Positions 17,102 through 27,262 of a stretch of DNA of 64,000 nucleotides are shown here, in pieces; position 1 is the stretch's first letter, and each line of letters opens with the position of its first letter. The stretch comes from SZUA-22 sp963751695. GTDB lineage: Bacteria > Bacteroidota > Ignavibacteria > Ignavibacteriales > Melioribacteraceae. The position numbers and the translations under genes were made by a program. Location: the NCBI GenBank assembly GCA_963751695.1, contig CAVVVP010000010.1, forward strand, positions 186,001 through 250,000, written 5' to 3'. The notes under the pieces were generated by a model. That model ran no database searches, had not been told where the DNA came from, and was given only the letters and a program-made list of their open reading frames with translations.

Positions 17102-17794
17102 ATGCCAACAAAGAAAAAGATTAGACTATCTAAAAAACAAAAACAAGCACTAGAGTTTTCCATTCTAACTTTTATAGCACTAATTTCTTTTTTCTTCTGG
17201 AATTCATATATCATTTACCCCGTAAAGATTTTTGTTGTTCTTTCACATGAAATAAGTCATGGATTAGCCACAATTTTTACAGGAGGTAAGTTACAATCAA
17301 TATTAATAACTTCCACACTAGGAGGAGCAACATATTCAATTGAAGGTAATAAATTTTTAATCGCAACTTCCGGATATCTTGGAAGCTTAGCAATTGGTTC
17401 CGCTCTGTTCATTTCCGGCTATAACTCCAAAGTTCGAAAAATTGTAGGCGTAATTCTGGCAGTAATTCTCATACTCTTCGCAGCAAATTTTATTTCAACA
17501 GCAATTGGCAGAATTCTTTCAGTCATATTCGCAGTCCTATTTATTCTTTTACCGTTTTATACTGATGAATTAGTGAATGTCTATTTTTTCAAGATTTTTG
17601 GATTAATAAGTATGTTCTACGTAATAATTGATATTAATGAGGACCTCTTCTCTGGAATCTATCGTCCCTCAGATGCTCAATTCATTTCTGAGATAACCGG
17701 AATTCATGTCATGATCTGGAGCATATTTTGGTTTTTAATTTCAGTTACAACAATATTTTTGTTGATTAGATGGGGAATTAAAAAAGGTGTTTAA
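17102..17794 (+). CDS. M50B-like membrane zinc peptidase family protein
   Basis: A 230-residue polytopic membrane protein starting MPTKKKIRLSKK; a TTG 36 bases upstream is a possible but less likely start. It has an HExxH zinc motif (HEISH) in a hydrophobic segment about 50 residues in, followed by GGxTY-type text, as in the M50B-like family related to site-2 proteases. Six or so membrane helices are visible. The target is unknown, and the gene stands alone on the plus strand. Its stop shares the bases TTAA with the convergent MFS gene. Confidence 0.75.
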   Translation: MPTKKKIRLSKKQKQALEFSILTFIALISFFFWNSYIIYPVKIFVVLSHEISHGLATIFTGGKLQSILITSTLGGATYSIEGNKFLIATSGYLGSLAIGSALFISGYNSKVRKIVGVILAVILILFAANFISTAIGRILSVIFAVLFILLPFYTDELVNVYFFKIFGLISMFYVIIDINEDLFSGIYRPSDAQFISEITGIHVMIWSIFWFLISVTTIFLLIRWGIKKGV

Positions 17795-19086
17795 CTGCTT
17801 GTTTCCTTTTGCGGATCATCATTGACATACTTTAGAATTGCTAATCCTATTACAAAGAAAATAGTTATTGATAAAATTGCATATGCTTGGCTTCCGGATA
17901 AAAAACTAACTAATCCAAATACTAAAGGCCCAAGTATTGCTGAACTTTTTCCAAATAGTGAATAAAAACCAAAGAACTCAGTCTTCTTTTCTTTTGGAGT
18001 TAATTTAGACATAAAACTTCTACTTGTCGATTGTGTAGCACCCATGACACTCCCAGCAAATAGTCCAACGATATAAAAGCTTAAACTCTGAAATTCTTTT
18101 ATGGATTTTTCGGTTAGCTTGGAAAAATAAAGCACAAAACTACCATTTGAATCACTGATCAGAAAGGCTAAGACCATTGTGAAAATCCATATATAGAGTG
18201 AAATTGTGATTGATTTTTTTTGACCTATGGAATCAGATAAAACACCAAATAAGACAGAACCAAGGATAGCCGTTGTTTGCACTATTAAGAAAAAGAGGGC
18301 AAGTTCTTCAAAAGAAAAATGTAAAGTCGATTTTGCAAAATTTCCCGAGAAAAATATTGTTGTGTTTACACCTTCAATATAGAAGAAAAACGCCAACATA
18401 TATAATGCTAAATTTTTGTAATGTTTTAGATGTAGTATTGTGTTTTTAACTCTGCGAAAACCAATTTTCACATAGGATGAAGTTACTTTAACTTCCCTTC
18501 TCGAATCTTTAAGAAAAATAAATAGTGGAATGGCAAATACGGCAAAGAATAGTGCAGAGATAGGAAAGGTCTCTTTTATCATGTCTGCTTGAATAAATGG
18601 AAAAACTATTGCTAATGTGGCAAGTGAGCCTAGATAGCCCATAGCAAAGCCATATCCGCTAACCCTCCCATAGCTTGATGATGATGTTATCTCTGGTAGA
18701 AAAGAATCATAAAAAACCAGACCGGATTCAAATCCAATGTTTGCAATGATAAATAAAACTAATCCCCAAAATATCATACCTTCGGCTACAAAATACAGAA
18801 GTGAGGTAGCCACAACACTTACAAGTGTAAAGAAAAGTAGAAAGCGTTTTTTACCCGCAGAATAATCTGCAATTGCCCCCAATATGGGAGCAATTATTCC
18901 ACTAACAAGCATGGAAAGACTTATACCAATACTCCAGTAGAGATCCCCAATAGGCTCTCCGCTTGCAACCACATCCTTGAAATAGACTGCATAAATAAAA
19001 GTTACAACAATTATGGAGTAAGAGGTATTCGCAAAATCGAAGAGAGTCCAAATAAAAACTTTAAATTTGCTAGTTGAATCTGACAT
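17791..19086 (-). CDS. UMF1-family MFS transporter (Atg22-like)
   Basis: A 431-residue inner-membrane protein with about 12 helices. The N-terminal WTLFDFANTSYSIIVVTF is diagnostic for the UMF1/Atg22 branch of the major facilitator superfamily, and GATQSTSRSFMSKLTPKEKKTEFFGFY is the second conserved block. Fungal Atg22 exports amino acids from vacuoles; bacterial substrates are unknown. It starts one base after the nusB stop and is probably in the same transcript. Confidence 0.85.
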   Translation of the reverse strand: MSDSTSKFKVFIWTLFDFANTSYSIIVVTFIYAVYFKDVVASGEPIGDLYWSIGISLSMLVSGIIAPILGAIADYSAGKKRFLLFFTLVSVVATSLLYFVAEGMIFWGLVLFIIANIGFESGLVFYDSFLPEITSSSSYGRVSGYGFAMGYLGSLATLAIVFPFIQADMIKETFPISALFFAVFAIPLFIFLKDSRREVKVTSSYVKIGFRRVKNTILHLKHYKNLALYMLAFFFYIEGVNTTIFFSGNFAKSTLHFSFEELALFFLIVQTTAILGSVLFGVLSDSIGQKKSITISLYIWIFTMVLAFLISDSNGSFVLYFSKLTEKSIKEFQSLSFYIVGLFAGSVMGATQSTSRSFMSKLTPKEKKTEFFGFYSLFGKSSAILGPLVFGLVSFLSGSQAYAILSITIFFVIGLAILKYVNDDPQKETSS

Positions 19087-19087
19087 G

Positions 19088-19558
19088 TTAATTCGTAGAT
19101 AAGTTCTGATCTATAAGTCCACGTCCAACCTTATTTAACTTCCCATCTTTCTTAAGATCGGTTAGCAGTGAATCTAGAATTCCATTAATGAATTTCCCGC
19201 TATTACTCGTACTGAATTCTTTTGCAATATCAATTACCTCATTTATCGAAACTTTTGGAGGAATATCTTCAAAGAATAATATCTCAACCATTCCCATTTT
19301 GATAAGGATCCGATCCAGTACAGCTATTCTATCTAATTCCCAATTAGAAACTCTTTCTTTAATTATATTATTAAGTGATTCCTCATTTGCAATTACAAGA
19401 TTAGCTAATTTTTCTCCAAATTCTTTATCATGGCTATTTGATATATCTTCAAAAATTTTGGAAGCTAGATTACTCAAACCTTCTCTTTCTAATTGGTAGG
19501 AATATAACAGCTGCATACATTTTTCTCGTGCAATTCTTCTATTTGATTTTTTGATCAT
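19088..19558 (-). CDS. nusB: Transcription antitermination factor NusB
   Basis: A 156-residue all-helical RNA-binding protein that pairs with NusE (ribosomal protein S10) in rRNA antitermination. The N-terminus NRRIAREKCMQLLYSYQLE and the later ILIKMGMVEILFFEDIPPKVSINEVIDIAK are characteristic. I place the start at the ATG ending at 19558, because it overlaps the upstream stop as ATGA; the frame could begin five codons earlier. The length is normal. Confidence 0.94.
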   Translation of the reverse strand: MIKKSNRRIAREKCMQLLYSYQLEREGLSNLASKIFEDISNSHDKEFGEKLANLVIANEESLNNIIKERVSNWELDRIAVLDRILIKMGMVEILFFEDIPPKVSINEVIDIAKEFSTSNSGKFINGILDSLLTDLKKDGKLNKVGRGLIDQNLSTN

Positions 19559-20574
19559 AATGCAAATATCCAAAAATTAATTAATGCAACTGTTTCTCTA
19601 AAGCGGTAATATAATAATTTTTCCCAGTTTAAGTTATAATCTGACTGTATCCCTATTGCTTTTACTCCAAAGAATTTGCATATTTCTTTTACCCGAGCAA
19701 GGTGGAATTGGTCAGAAATTATAAATATATCGTTAAAGTTCGGATTTAATGCTAGGTGAGTTCTTATGTACTTGATCTGTTCTGCAGTTGTTGATGTTTC
19801 TTCCTCAATAAGTATAGCATGTCTTCTTATGCCAAGTTTTATAGCATACTCCAAAGCTGCTCTAGCCTCACTAACTTCACCTGGGGCACTCCCACCACAA
19901 AGCTGTATTTTATAAATTCTTTTTGATCTAAAGAGTTGATTTGCTTTTTCAATTCGCCCCTTAAATATGGGGCTCGGTTGATCATACTGCCATACTGCTG
20001 CTCCCAAAACCACAGCAATATTATTACTCCCTGGTTTTACATTTGCGACCCTAAATTCCTGAACAGTTGTAAACACAAAAACTGAAACAAAGATAATAAC
20101 CAACAATAATACCGCAATAAGCAAAGAACGAACATAACTAATATAATTTTGAGTAAAGAGCAGATTAAATAATAGGATTGATAAATATACTTGAATAAAA
20201 AATCCTCCAGATAACGAAATACCAGTGATGATTCTCTGTCCAGGATACCCAAAGAGGTATTCATCTAAAAAATGTAAGTTGAATTTATGATGAAGATAGC
20301 CAAATACAAGCAACACTAGTGAAATAATTGACATTAAAAATAATAGTGCTTTTGTAGTCGAAGAATATTCAGTTTTTATAAACAGCGATATAAATAATAT
20401 AATTAAAAAGATTGCTTGTAAAGCTATTGGGAATAGAATACCTACATTTGTAATATCAAAGCTTCTAATCGATATTGAATTGAGATCATACTTAACTAAA
20501 AAAACAATGAGGAGGTTAATTAACGACGTAAAAAACATAAAAATCAACACTGTAGAATTTTTAATTTGTTTCAT
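19555..20574 (-). CDS. YdcF-like (DUF218) membrane protein
   Basis: A 339-residue protein with about five membrane helices in the first 180 residues and a cytoplasm- or periplasm-facing DUF218 domain after it. VVLGAAVWQYDQPSPIFKGR, LCGGSAPGEVSEARAALEYA and EEETSTTAEQIKYIR are the family motifs, as in SanA, YdcF and ElyC, which are linked to envelope barrier function. It lies 7 bases after the FecE-like ATPase gene and overlaps nusB by four bases (ATGA). Confidence 0.85.
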   Translation of the reverse strand: MKQIKNSTVLIFMFFTSLINLLIVFLVKYDLNSISIRSFDITNVGILFPIALQAIFLIILFISLFIKTEYSSTTKALLFLMSIISLVLLVFGYLHHKFNLHFLDEYLFGYPGQRIITGISLSGGFFIQVYLSILLFNLLFTQNYISYVRSLLIAVLLLVIIFVSVFVFTTVQEFRVANVKPGSNNIAVVLGAAVWQYDQPSPIFKGRIEKANQLFRSKRIYKIQLCGGSAPGEVSEARAALEYAIKLGIRRHAILIEEETSTTAEQIKYIRTHLALNPNFNDIFIISDQFHLARVKEICKFFGVKAIGIQSDYNLNWEKLLYYRFRETVALINFWIFAL

Positions 20575-20581
20575 ACGGTTT

Positions 20582-21385
20582 TCAAGAAATAGGTGGATAT
20601 TCTGGATTGATTAGTACAGAGTGGATCTCATTTTTTTCATCGTGCTGAATATCTACTTGTACATCAAAGACTGCTTTAATATTCTGGCTGGTAATTACAC
20701 TTCGAGTATCTCCAATAAGATATACACTTCCCTCTTTTAGCATCAAGACCTTATGGCTATAAAAACGAGCCAAATTTAGATCATGCATAACTGTAATTAT
20801 CGTCAACCTTTTTTCATCATTGAGTCTTTTAAGTAGATTAAAAATCGAAAGCTGATGATTAATATCAAGATGAGCATTTGGTTCATCCAGAAGAAGGATT
20901 TCTGGTTCTTGTGCCAATGCTCTTGCAATAAATGTTCTTTGTGCTTCACCACCTGAAATTTCATTTATTCCCTTTTTCGCTACATCATTCAATTCTAGTA
21001 GTCCGATTATTTCAGAAATCTTTTCTCTGTCTGCTTCCTTTTCAAATCCTGACATATTAAGATGAGGATATCTACCCATTGCAATAATTTCATAGACTGA
21101 AAACGGATAAGTTGACATTGGAAGCTGCGGCACATATGCTATTCTTTTCGCAAGATCTATTGGTTTATATTTATTTAAAGGTTCCCCACAAAGTTTAATT
21201 TGACCATGCAGAGGATTAAGAAATCCAGTAATTATTTTAATTATTGTTGATTTTCCTGAACCGTTTGGTCCAAGAATTGAAAGGAAATCTCCTTCTTCTA
21301 TAGAAAAATTTATATCTCTTAATGCAAGTTTCGTGCTATCTTTGTTATAAGCAAACTTGATATTTTCTAATGTAATTATCGACAA
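20582..21385 (-). CDS. FecE/BtuD-type ABC transporter ATPase without adjacent permease
   Basis: A 267-residue ATP-binding subunit of the type II importer class for siderophores, haem or cobalamin. Walker A GPNGSGKST is near residue 39, the signature ISGGEAQRTFIARAL near residue 143, Walker B ILLLDEPNAHLD near 163 and the H-loop VMHDLN near 199. The C-terminal GDTRSVITSQNIKAVFDV is typical of FecE. No permease or binding protein lies nearby; the next genes are a YdcF-like protein and nusB. The partners must be elsewhere. Confidence 0.9.
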   Translation of the reverse strand: MSIITLENIKFAYNKDSTKLALRDINFSIEEGDFLSILGPNGSGKSTIIKIITGFLNPLHGQIKLCGEPLNKYKPIDLAKRIAYVPQLPMSTYPFSVYEIIAMGRYPHLNMSGFEKEADREKISEIIGLLELNDVAKKGINEISGGEAQRTFIARALAQEPEILLLDEPNAHLDINHQLSIFNLLKRLNDEKRLTIITVMHDLNLARFYSHKVLMLKEGSVYLIGDTRSVITSQNIKAVFDVQVDIQHDEKNEIHSVLINPEYPPIS

Positions 21386-21459
21386 AATATTCGGTTGGAA
21401 TTCTTATTATATACTTCTGCGAATATAATTAGAAATGATGAAATAAACTGAAAGATTAA

Positions 21460-21485
21460 AGGATAGATCAAAATAGATCTATCCT
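21460..21485 (-). terminator. Candidate terminator of the RND pump operon
   Basis: AGGATAGATC and GATCTATCCT form a perfect 10-bp stem with a 6-base loop, 12 bases after the RND stop. On the minus strand it is followed by TTTAATCTTT, T-rich but interrupted. Confidence 0.6.
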
Positions 21486-21497
21486 CTACAATATTAT

Positions 21498-24400
21498 TTA
21501 TTTCTTTTTAAACAGATTTCCGAAAACAAATCTAGCATCTGTAAAAACTGTATACATAACAGGTACTACGAAAAGTGTTAATACTGTCCCAAACATAAGT
21601 CCAAAGATTACAGCTACTCCCATTGGTCTCCAGAAACCAGCTTCAGCGCCCCCACTTTCGAAGGAAAGACTATACATATCAAATCCAAAACCAAAAGTGA
21701 GCGGTATTAATCCTAAAATTGTTGTTATCGCGGTTAAAGTCACAGGTCGAAACCTTCTTATACCAGCTAATATAGCAGCTTTGCTTGATCCTTCGCCACG
21801 CCTGCGGAGAATATTAATATAATCTATCAATACTATGTTATTATTAACTACTACTCCAGCTAGACTTATCACCCCGACTCCAGTCATCATAATTCCAAAT
21901 GGCATTGCCATTACTGTTAAACCGATGAAAACTCCCACAAGGGAAATCGTTACAGCAATCATTATCATTAACGGTTGACTAAATGAATTAAACTGAACCA
22001 CAAGAATCATGGTTATACCAAAAAATGCAATCATGAATGCTTTACCTAAGAACTCTTCAGCTTCTTTTTGATCTTTGCTCTGGCCAGTATATTCAATTCT
22101 GTAGTCCTGTGGAAGTTCATATCCAGATAATTTTGCTTGCACTTCTTGCAGTACTGCATTAGCATTATAACCTCCATCCACATTTCCAGTCACTGTTACG
22201 ACTCTTTTCAGATCTTTCCTTTTAATAGCACCCGGACCTTTCGCGTATTCAATATCAGCTACACTTATAAGAGGAACGCTGAATGTTGTTCCTTTTTTAT
22301 TATTATAAACAACTCTCATATTATTTAGAATTTCTACATCTTCTCTCTGTTCCTCTTTTAATCTCACTTTAATATCATATTCTTCTTCATTAATACGATA
22401 CTTAGATGCAGTGAAGCCATTGATAGCCGTTCTGATACTATTTGCGATGATTGATGTATTCATTTGATATAATGCAGCTTTTTCACGATTAACATGAATT
22501 TGTATTTCTGGTCTACCAGAATCATAATCATCTTTTAGGTCTACAAGTCCTGGTATCTCTTTTATTTCATTTCTAACTGATTCGGCTAATTCTCCTAATC
22601 TGTCAAAATTATCTCCTATGATTTCAATATTGACAGGCGCCCCAACCGGAGGGCCCATTTCTTCTTTTTTGACTTCTATTTCAGCACCGGGCAGATTTAC
22701 TAAAGCCTTCCTTATTTCATCTACAGTAAGAGTTGAACTTTCAGTTCTATCACCATAATTCACGAACTGTACTGTAATTGTACTTTTATTTGGCGTTGTA
22801 GCCGCTGCATCAAAAGGATTATTAGATCTACCAACATTTGCCACATACTCCCTAACATCCACTTCAGCAAATTTTGAAAGCTGTGATTCAAGGTTTTTTG
22901 CGACTCTATTTGACATTTCTAGGTTTGTTCCAATCGGACTTTCAACATTTACGAATACCCTTTCAGGATCAGTAGTAGGAAAGAATTCAACTCCATGATC
23001 GAATATTCCATAGATCTCAATGATTAACACAAGTGCTAGAAATGAGCTTGCTAGAATTCTCAATCTTAGGTTGGTAAAAATAAGAATAACTATAATTCCT
23101 AATATTATACTTATCAGTAGTGAGATAAAAACTGGAATGATTGGCACAGACATTATCGATCCAAAGATGAACATAAAAATGAAAAAAGCTAAAATACCTA
23201 ACCAATTTCTCTTATTAACTTTTTGATTTGGATCACGCTCTTCACCAATTGCAAATTTTAACATTCTTTCATAAAAATTAATAGTTTTTGGTAGAAGGTC
23301 ATCACTCATTTTGATAGTTATAATTTTGATTGGTTTAAATATTTTGGAAATAAGTGATTTACTCTCGATATCATGAGTTTCCAATTTCATATATTTTGAA
23401 GCTAGCACAGGATTGATAACCAAAGCTACAAATAGAGAAGATGCAAGTGTAACAATTAATGTAAGTGGTAAATACATCATGAAATCACCAACAACTCCAG
23501 GCCAAAACATCAGAGGTGCAAATGCCATCAGAGTTGTTAAAGTTGAAGTCGTGATGGGCCATGCTACTTCTTTCGCTCCAAGTTTTGCAGCTGTTATTAA
23601 ATCATTTCCTTCTTCAAGGAACTTATAAGAATTTTCAATTATTACAATTGCGTTATCTACAAGCATGCCCAGAGCTAGAATTAAAGCGAAAAGGACAACA
23701 AAGTTTAAAGTAATATCTAGTGCTGAGAGAATAATAAATGATAATAACATGCTTAATGGGATTGCCAAAGCAACAAAAGAAGCATTTCTTAAACCAAGAA
23801 GTGCGAATAGAACTAAAAGGACTAAAACTAACCCAGAGAAAATGTTATTCTCTAGATTCTTTACAGAACGTTTTATATCAATAGAAAAATCTACAGTTGT
23901 TGATAGCAATACAGATTCAGGTAGTTTATCCTTGTATTCTTTTATTATTTCTTTAATTGCATCCGCAATAAAGATTATGTTTGATCCGGTACTTTTCGAG
24001 ATACTTAAAGTAACACACGAAACACCATTCATTCTCGCATAAGTCTGTCTATCAGCAAAAGAGTAACTTACATCTGCAACATCTTTAACATAGACAGGCA
24101 TTTCATCTTTCATTTTAACAATTAGATCTTGTATGATATATGGACGGTCAAATTCTCCAGGAATCCTAACTAGGAAGCTTGAGTTCCCGATATCAATGGT
24201 CCCACCAGGAATAGTCTTATTCTCATCTCTTATAGCAGCTATTACATCATCGAAACGAATATTGTAATGAATGAGCTTATCCATATCTACATTGACTTTT
24301 ACTTCTCTTTCCAATCCACCGCTGATCTTTACTTCAAGAACACCTTCAATATTTTCAATATCATCTTTCATATCTTCGGCAATATCTTTCAGCTTTACTA

Positions 24401-24845
24401 ATCCTTGCGGTCCAGAAATATTAAACGTAAAAATTGGAAACTCCGAAAAATTGAGTTCAATGATCTGGGGTTTCTCAACATCATCTGGAAGTTCAGATTC
24501 TGCCTTATTTACCTTATCGCGAACCTTTTGTAATGCGTCATCAATGTCAAATCCGGCATCGAATTCGATTTTAATATTTGAAAAACCTTCAGTTGATGAA
24601 GAAGTTATCTCTTTTACTTCCGAGATAGAATTTATTTCCTTTTCAATTGGCTGAGTTACTAATGATTCAATATCTTCTGGTGATACACCAAAATAAGGTG
24701 TCGCAACAATTATGAGAGGAATCTGAACATCGGGTGCCGCTTCTCTTGGCAAAGAATTGTAAGAAGAGATTCCAGCAATAATTATAACAAAGATCAAAAT
24801 AAATACACTAGTTCTATTATCAATACTTATATCAGTAAGTTTCAT
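21498..24845 (-). CDS. RND efflux permease (AcrB/HAE1-like)
   Basis: A 1115-residue inner-membrane proton antiporter with the RND pattern: one helix, a large periplasmic loop, six helices, a second loop and five helices. The N-terminus IDNRTSVFILIFVIIIAGI and the block LALGMLVDNAIVIIENSYK in helix 4 are typical; the two proton-relay acids of AcrB read as Asp-Asn here. A hydrophobic insertion of three to four extra segments around residues 550-615 makes it longer than AcrB. It is followed in the operon order by nothing else; adaptor, TolC and TetR lie upstream. Confidence 0.94.
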   Translation of the reverse strand: MKLTDISIDNRTSVFILIFVIIIAGISSYNSLPREAAPDVQIPLIIVATPYFGVSPEDIESLVTQPIEKEINSISEVKEITSSSTEGFSNIKIEFDAGFDIDDALQKVRDKVNKAESELPDDVEKPQIIELNFSEFPIFTFNISGPQGLVKLKDIAEDMKDDIENIEGVLEVKISGGLEREVKVNVDMDKLIHYNIRFDDVIAAIRDENKTIPGGTIDIGNSSFLVRIPGEFDRPYIIQDLIVKMKDEMPVYVKDVADVSYSFADRQTYARMNGVSCVTLSISKSTGSNIIFIADAIKEIIKEYKDKLPESVLLSTTVDFSIDIKRSVKNLENNIFSGLVLVLLVLFALLGLRNASFVALAIPLSMLLSFIILSALDITLNFVVLFALILALGMLVDNAIVIIENSYKFLEEGNDLITAAKLGAKEVAWPITTSTLTTLMAFAPLMFWPGVVGDFMMYLPLTLIVTLASSLFVALVINPVLASKYMKLETHDIESKSLISKIFKPIKIITIKMSDDLLPKTINFYERMLKFAIGEERDPNQKVNKRNWLGILAFFIFMFIFGSIMSVPIIPVFISLLISIILGIIVILIFTNLRLRILASSFLALVLIIEIYGIFDHGVEFFPTTDPERVFVNVESPIGTNLEMSNRVAKNLESQLSKFAEVDVREYVANVGRSNNPFDAAATTPNKSTITVQFVNYGDRTESSTLTVDEIRKALVNLPGAEIEVKKEEMGPPVGAPVNIEIIGDNFDRLGELAESVRNEIKEIPGLVDLKDDYDSGRPEIQIHVNREKAALYQMNTSIIANSIRTAINGFTASKYRINEEEYDIKVRLKEEQREDVEILNNMRVVYNNKKGTTFSVPLISVADIEYAKGPGAIKRKDLKRVVTVTGNVDGGYNANAVLQEVQAKLSGYELPQDYRIEYTGQSKDQKEAEEFLGKAFMIAFFGITMILVVQFNSFSQPLMIMIAVTISLVGVFIGLTVMAMPFGIMMTGVGVISLAGVVVNNNIVLIDYINILRRRGEGSSKAAILAGIRRFRPVTLTAITTILGLIPLTFGFGFDMYSLSFESGGAEAGFWRPMGVAVIFGLMFGTVLTLFVVPVMYTVFTDARFVFGNLFKKK

Positions 24846-24856
24846 TTTTTATCCCT

Positions 24857-25903
24857 TTATTCAATCACACTTACAGCTTGATCATTAACAAGATTTTGGT
24901 AACCGACAACAATCAACTCATCACCATCCTTTAAACCATTTTTGACAGCAACTTGATTTCCTGTTCTTTTTAAAATATCTATTTTTCTGCTCTGAGCTTT
25001 ACCATCTTCAATAACATAAACTATATACCCTTCATCCACTCTAGATATAATTTCAGTTGGAACTATAATAATGCTATCATATATTTCACTCTTAACTTGA
25101 ACATCTGCATTCAGTTCAGGTTTTAATAATCTTCCTTTATTTGAAAGAGTTATTTCAATGGGAAATGTTCTGTTACTCACATTAACTGAAGATCCAACAA
25201 ATGTTATTTTCCCGCTAAACTCTTTTCCGATTGCTTTAACATTAATTAATGCATCGTCACCTTTTTTCATTGTGCCTATAAAAGTTTCAGATATCCCAGC
25301 TTCAACTTTAACTCTTGAAACATCAATAAGTAATAATATTGGAGAGCCCATTGGAGCTAATTCACCTTCATCATAAAACTTTTGATCGATAATACCAGCA
25401 AATGGTGCGACTATAAAAGTGTTTTTATATCTCGTTTGAAACAGTTTGTAATTCGCTTCTAACTGCTGAAGATTGAACTTTGCTTGCAGATACTGTATTT
25501 CGCTATTTACATTTTCTTTATAAACCATTTCTTGCTTTTCGAATGTTATCTGAGCAAGTTCGTACTGCGCTTTTGCAGCTTGTAAATTTGCTTCTAAGAT
25601 TTCATTATCAATTATTAAAATAGTATCACCCTTTGAAACGTATTTACCTTTATCTTTTAAGAATGAGACAATTTTTCCTCCCTCATTTGATGAAAGAAGT
25701 GCTTTTTGATATGGTTTAATAGTTCCAACGGCAGAAATGTAATCATCATAGGATTGAGAACTAAGTATTTTTGTTCTAACAGAAACTCTGCTTTTTTCTT
25801 TAACATCAGTTGATTCTGTAGTTTCATCATCAGAGCATCCAATTGTGAGGAATACCAATAGAAATAAGAGAATCGGATAAACCAACTTTTCCATTTTTAG
25901 CAT
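24857..25903 (-). CDS. RND periplasmic adaptor, lipoprotein
   Basis: A 348-residue membrane-fusion protein that bridges the inner-membrane pump and TolC. A lipoprotein signal ends at FLTIGC near residue 23. Then come the lipoyl-like half motif GGKIVSFLKDKGKYVSKGD, a helical hairpin around residues 110-150 and a beta-barrel region. The gene is 11 bases upstream of the permease and 9 bases downstream of the TolC gene. Confidence 0.92.
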   Translation of the reverse strand: MLKMEKLVYPILLFLLVFLTIGCSDDETTESTDVKEKSRVSVRTKILSSQSYDDYISAVGTIKPYQKALLSSNEGGKIVSFLKDKGKYVSKGDTILIIDNEILEANLQAAKAQYELAQITFEKQEMVYKENVNSEIQYLQAKFNLQQLEANYKLFQTRYKNTFIVAPFAGIIDQKFYDEGELAPMGSPILLLIDVSRVKVEAGISETFIGTMKKGDDALINVKAIGKEFSGKITFVGSSVNVSNRTFPIEITLSNKGRLLKPELNADVQVKSEIYDSIIIVPTEIISRVDEGYIVYVIEDGKAQSRKIDILKRTGNQVAVKNGLKDGDELIVVGYQNLVNDQAVSVIE

Positions 25904-25912
25904 TTTAATACC

Positions 25913-27256
25913 TTAATTTTGATTAAATTTTATTTCTTCTAGATCTTTACCCATCAATAGATCGAGTCTAGCATGATTTAATCTGTAATTGTAAACAGAT
26001 TGCAAATAATTTACTTGGGCAGAAATTAACGCTCCTAAAGCATCTGTAATTTCTAGTTGTGTACCCAATCCAGAGTTAAATCTTTTCAATGCAATCTGAT
26101 AACCACGTTCAGCTTGATCCATCGAAATAAGATAGGCTTCAACTTGCTCTTTTGATTTTTTAATCTCTAAAATTACATTTTCATAATTGCTTTTTACAGT
26201 TTCACGAGTATTTGTAAGATTTTCTTTTGAAATTTTATAATCAATTTTTGCTTGTTCTACTTTTGAATCAATTGCAAAACCATGAAAGATTGGAAGACGT
26301 AGACCTAGTCCAACGTTCATTGAATTAAAATAGTTCCAGTCAGCGGGCACAAACTTTTCTTCTAACGATTGAACTTGCCAATTTCCAAATGCGTTTAATT
26401 CAGGTAGATGTTTTGTCCACTCATATGACGAATTAAGATCTTGCAACTCAACTTGTAGTTCCATCTGTCTTATCAAATTATTTTTCGCTATTATTGAATC
26501 AGATTTAACTTCTTCATTTGGCATCCCGATTTCCGAAAAGGATAAAGAATCTGAGATAATTAATTTATCATCCAAATCAATTCCCATAACCAATTTTAAA
26601 TTGTTCATTGCTTGTAACTGTTGATTTATTGCACCTGTTTTTTCGGGTACAAGATTTTGGTATGTTACATTTGATCTGATATAATCATATTCCGGTACAA
26701 GTCCAGCTTTGAACATTACCTCTGTATTTTTCCTATTCTCCTCTGCTCTTTTAATCTGATGATCAGACAATCTTACAAATGCATCTGCGAGCAAGTATGT
26801 GAAATAAGCTTCTCTTACTTGCAAAATCAAATCGTCTTCTGAATAATCAGCGGCTCTTTGTGTGACATCAGCATAAGTTTCTGCAATCTGAACCGCCAAG
26901 AACATCGCTCCAGTAAAAAGTGGTTGTTCTACACTTACTCCAGCAGTAAAGGTGTGTTTAGAACCCATAGGAAATGTACCTTCAAATCCTGGCGCTTCGA
27001 TTCGAAATACTCCCCTCTTAAGCGCATTGGAATAATTTGCTGTTCCATCAATTTTTGGAAAAAGAGACTTCCCATATGCTTCAGTGACTTGTTCATCAGC
27101 TTTTTCTTTGTTTAAAAGTGCTTGTTTATGCACGTAGTTATTTTCGATAGCAATTCTCACACACTCTTCCAGTGATATTGGAGTATCCTCCTGTGCACTA
27201 ACAACACCAAGTGTTACCATAAATAATGCAAATGTTTTTATTAGAACTTTCATCAT
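25913..27256 (-). CDS. TolC-family outer membrane channel
   Basis: A 447-residue outer membrane efflux protein with a signal peptide (residues 1-21, ending VVSAQ) and two repeats of the long coiled-coil TolC unit. SLEECVRIAIENNY at the start and GLGTQLEITDALGALISAQVNYLQ near the end are the usual boundary motifs. It is the outer component of the pump encoded by the next two genes, and its own start follows the TetR stop by 6 bases. Confidence 0.93.
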   Translation of the reverse strand: MMKVLIKTFALFMVTLGVVSAQEDTPISLEECVRIAIENNYVHKQALLNKEKADEQVTEAYGKSLFPKIDGTANYSNALKRGVFRIEAPGFEGTFPMGSKHTFTAGVSVEQPLFTGAMFLAVQIAETYADVTQRAADYSEDDLILQVREAYFTYLLADAFVRLSDHQIKRAEENRKNTEVMFKAGLVPEYDYIRSNVTYQNLVPEKTGAINQQLQAMNNLKLVMGIDLDDKLIISDSLSFSEIGMPNEEVKSDSIIAKNNLIRQMELQVELQDLNSSYEWTKHLPELNAFGNWQVQSLEEKFVPADWNYFNSMNVGLGLRLPIFHGFAIDSKVEQAKIDYKISKENLTNTRETVKSNYENVILEIKKSKEQVEAYLISMDQAERGYQIALKRFNSGLGTQLEITDALGALISAQVNYLQSVYNYRLNHARLDLLMGKDLEEIKFNQN

Positions 27257-27262
27257 ATCCTA

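Noticed and set aside
23665..24042. Long plus-strand frames inside the RND genes
   Set aside because: Antisense shadows of a well-supported coding gene; no start context and no family match.
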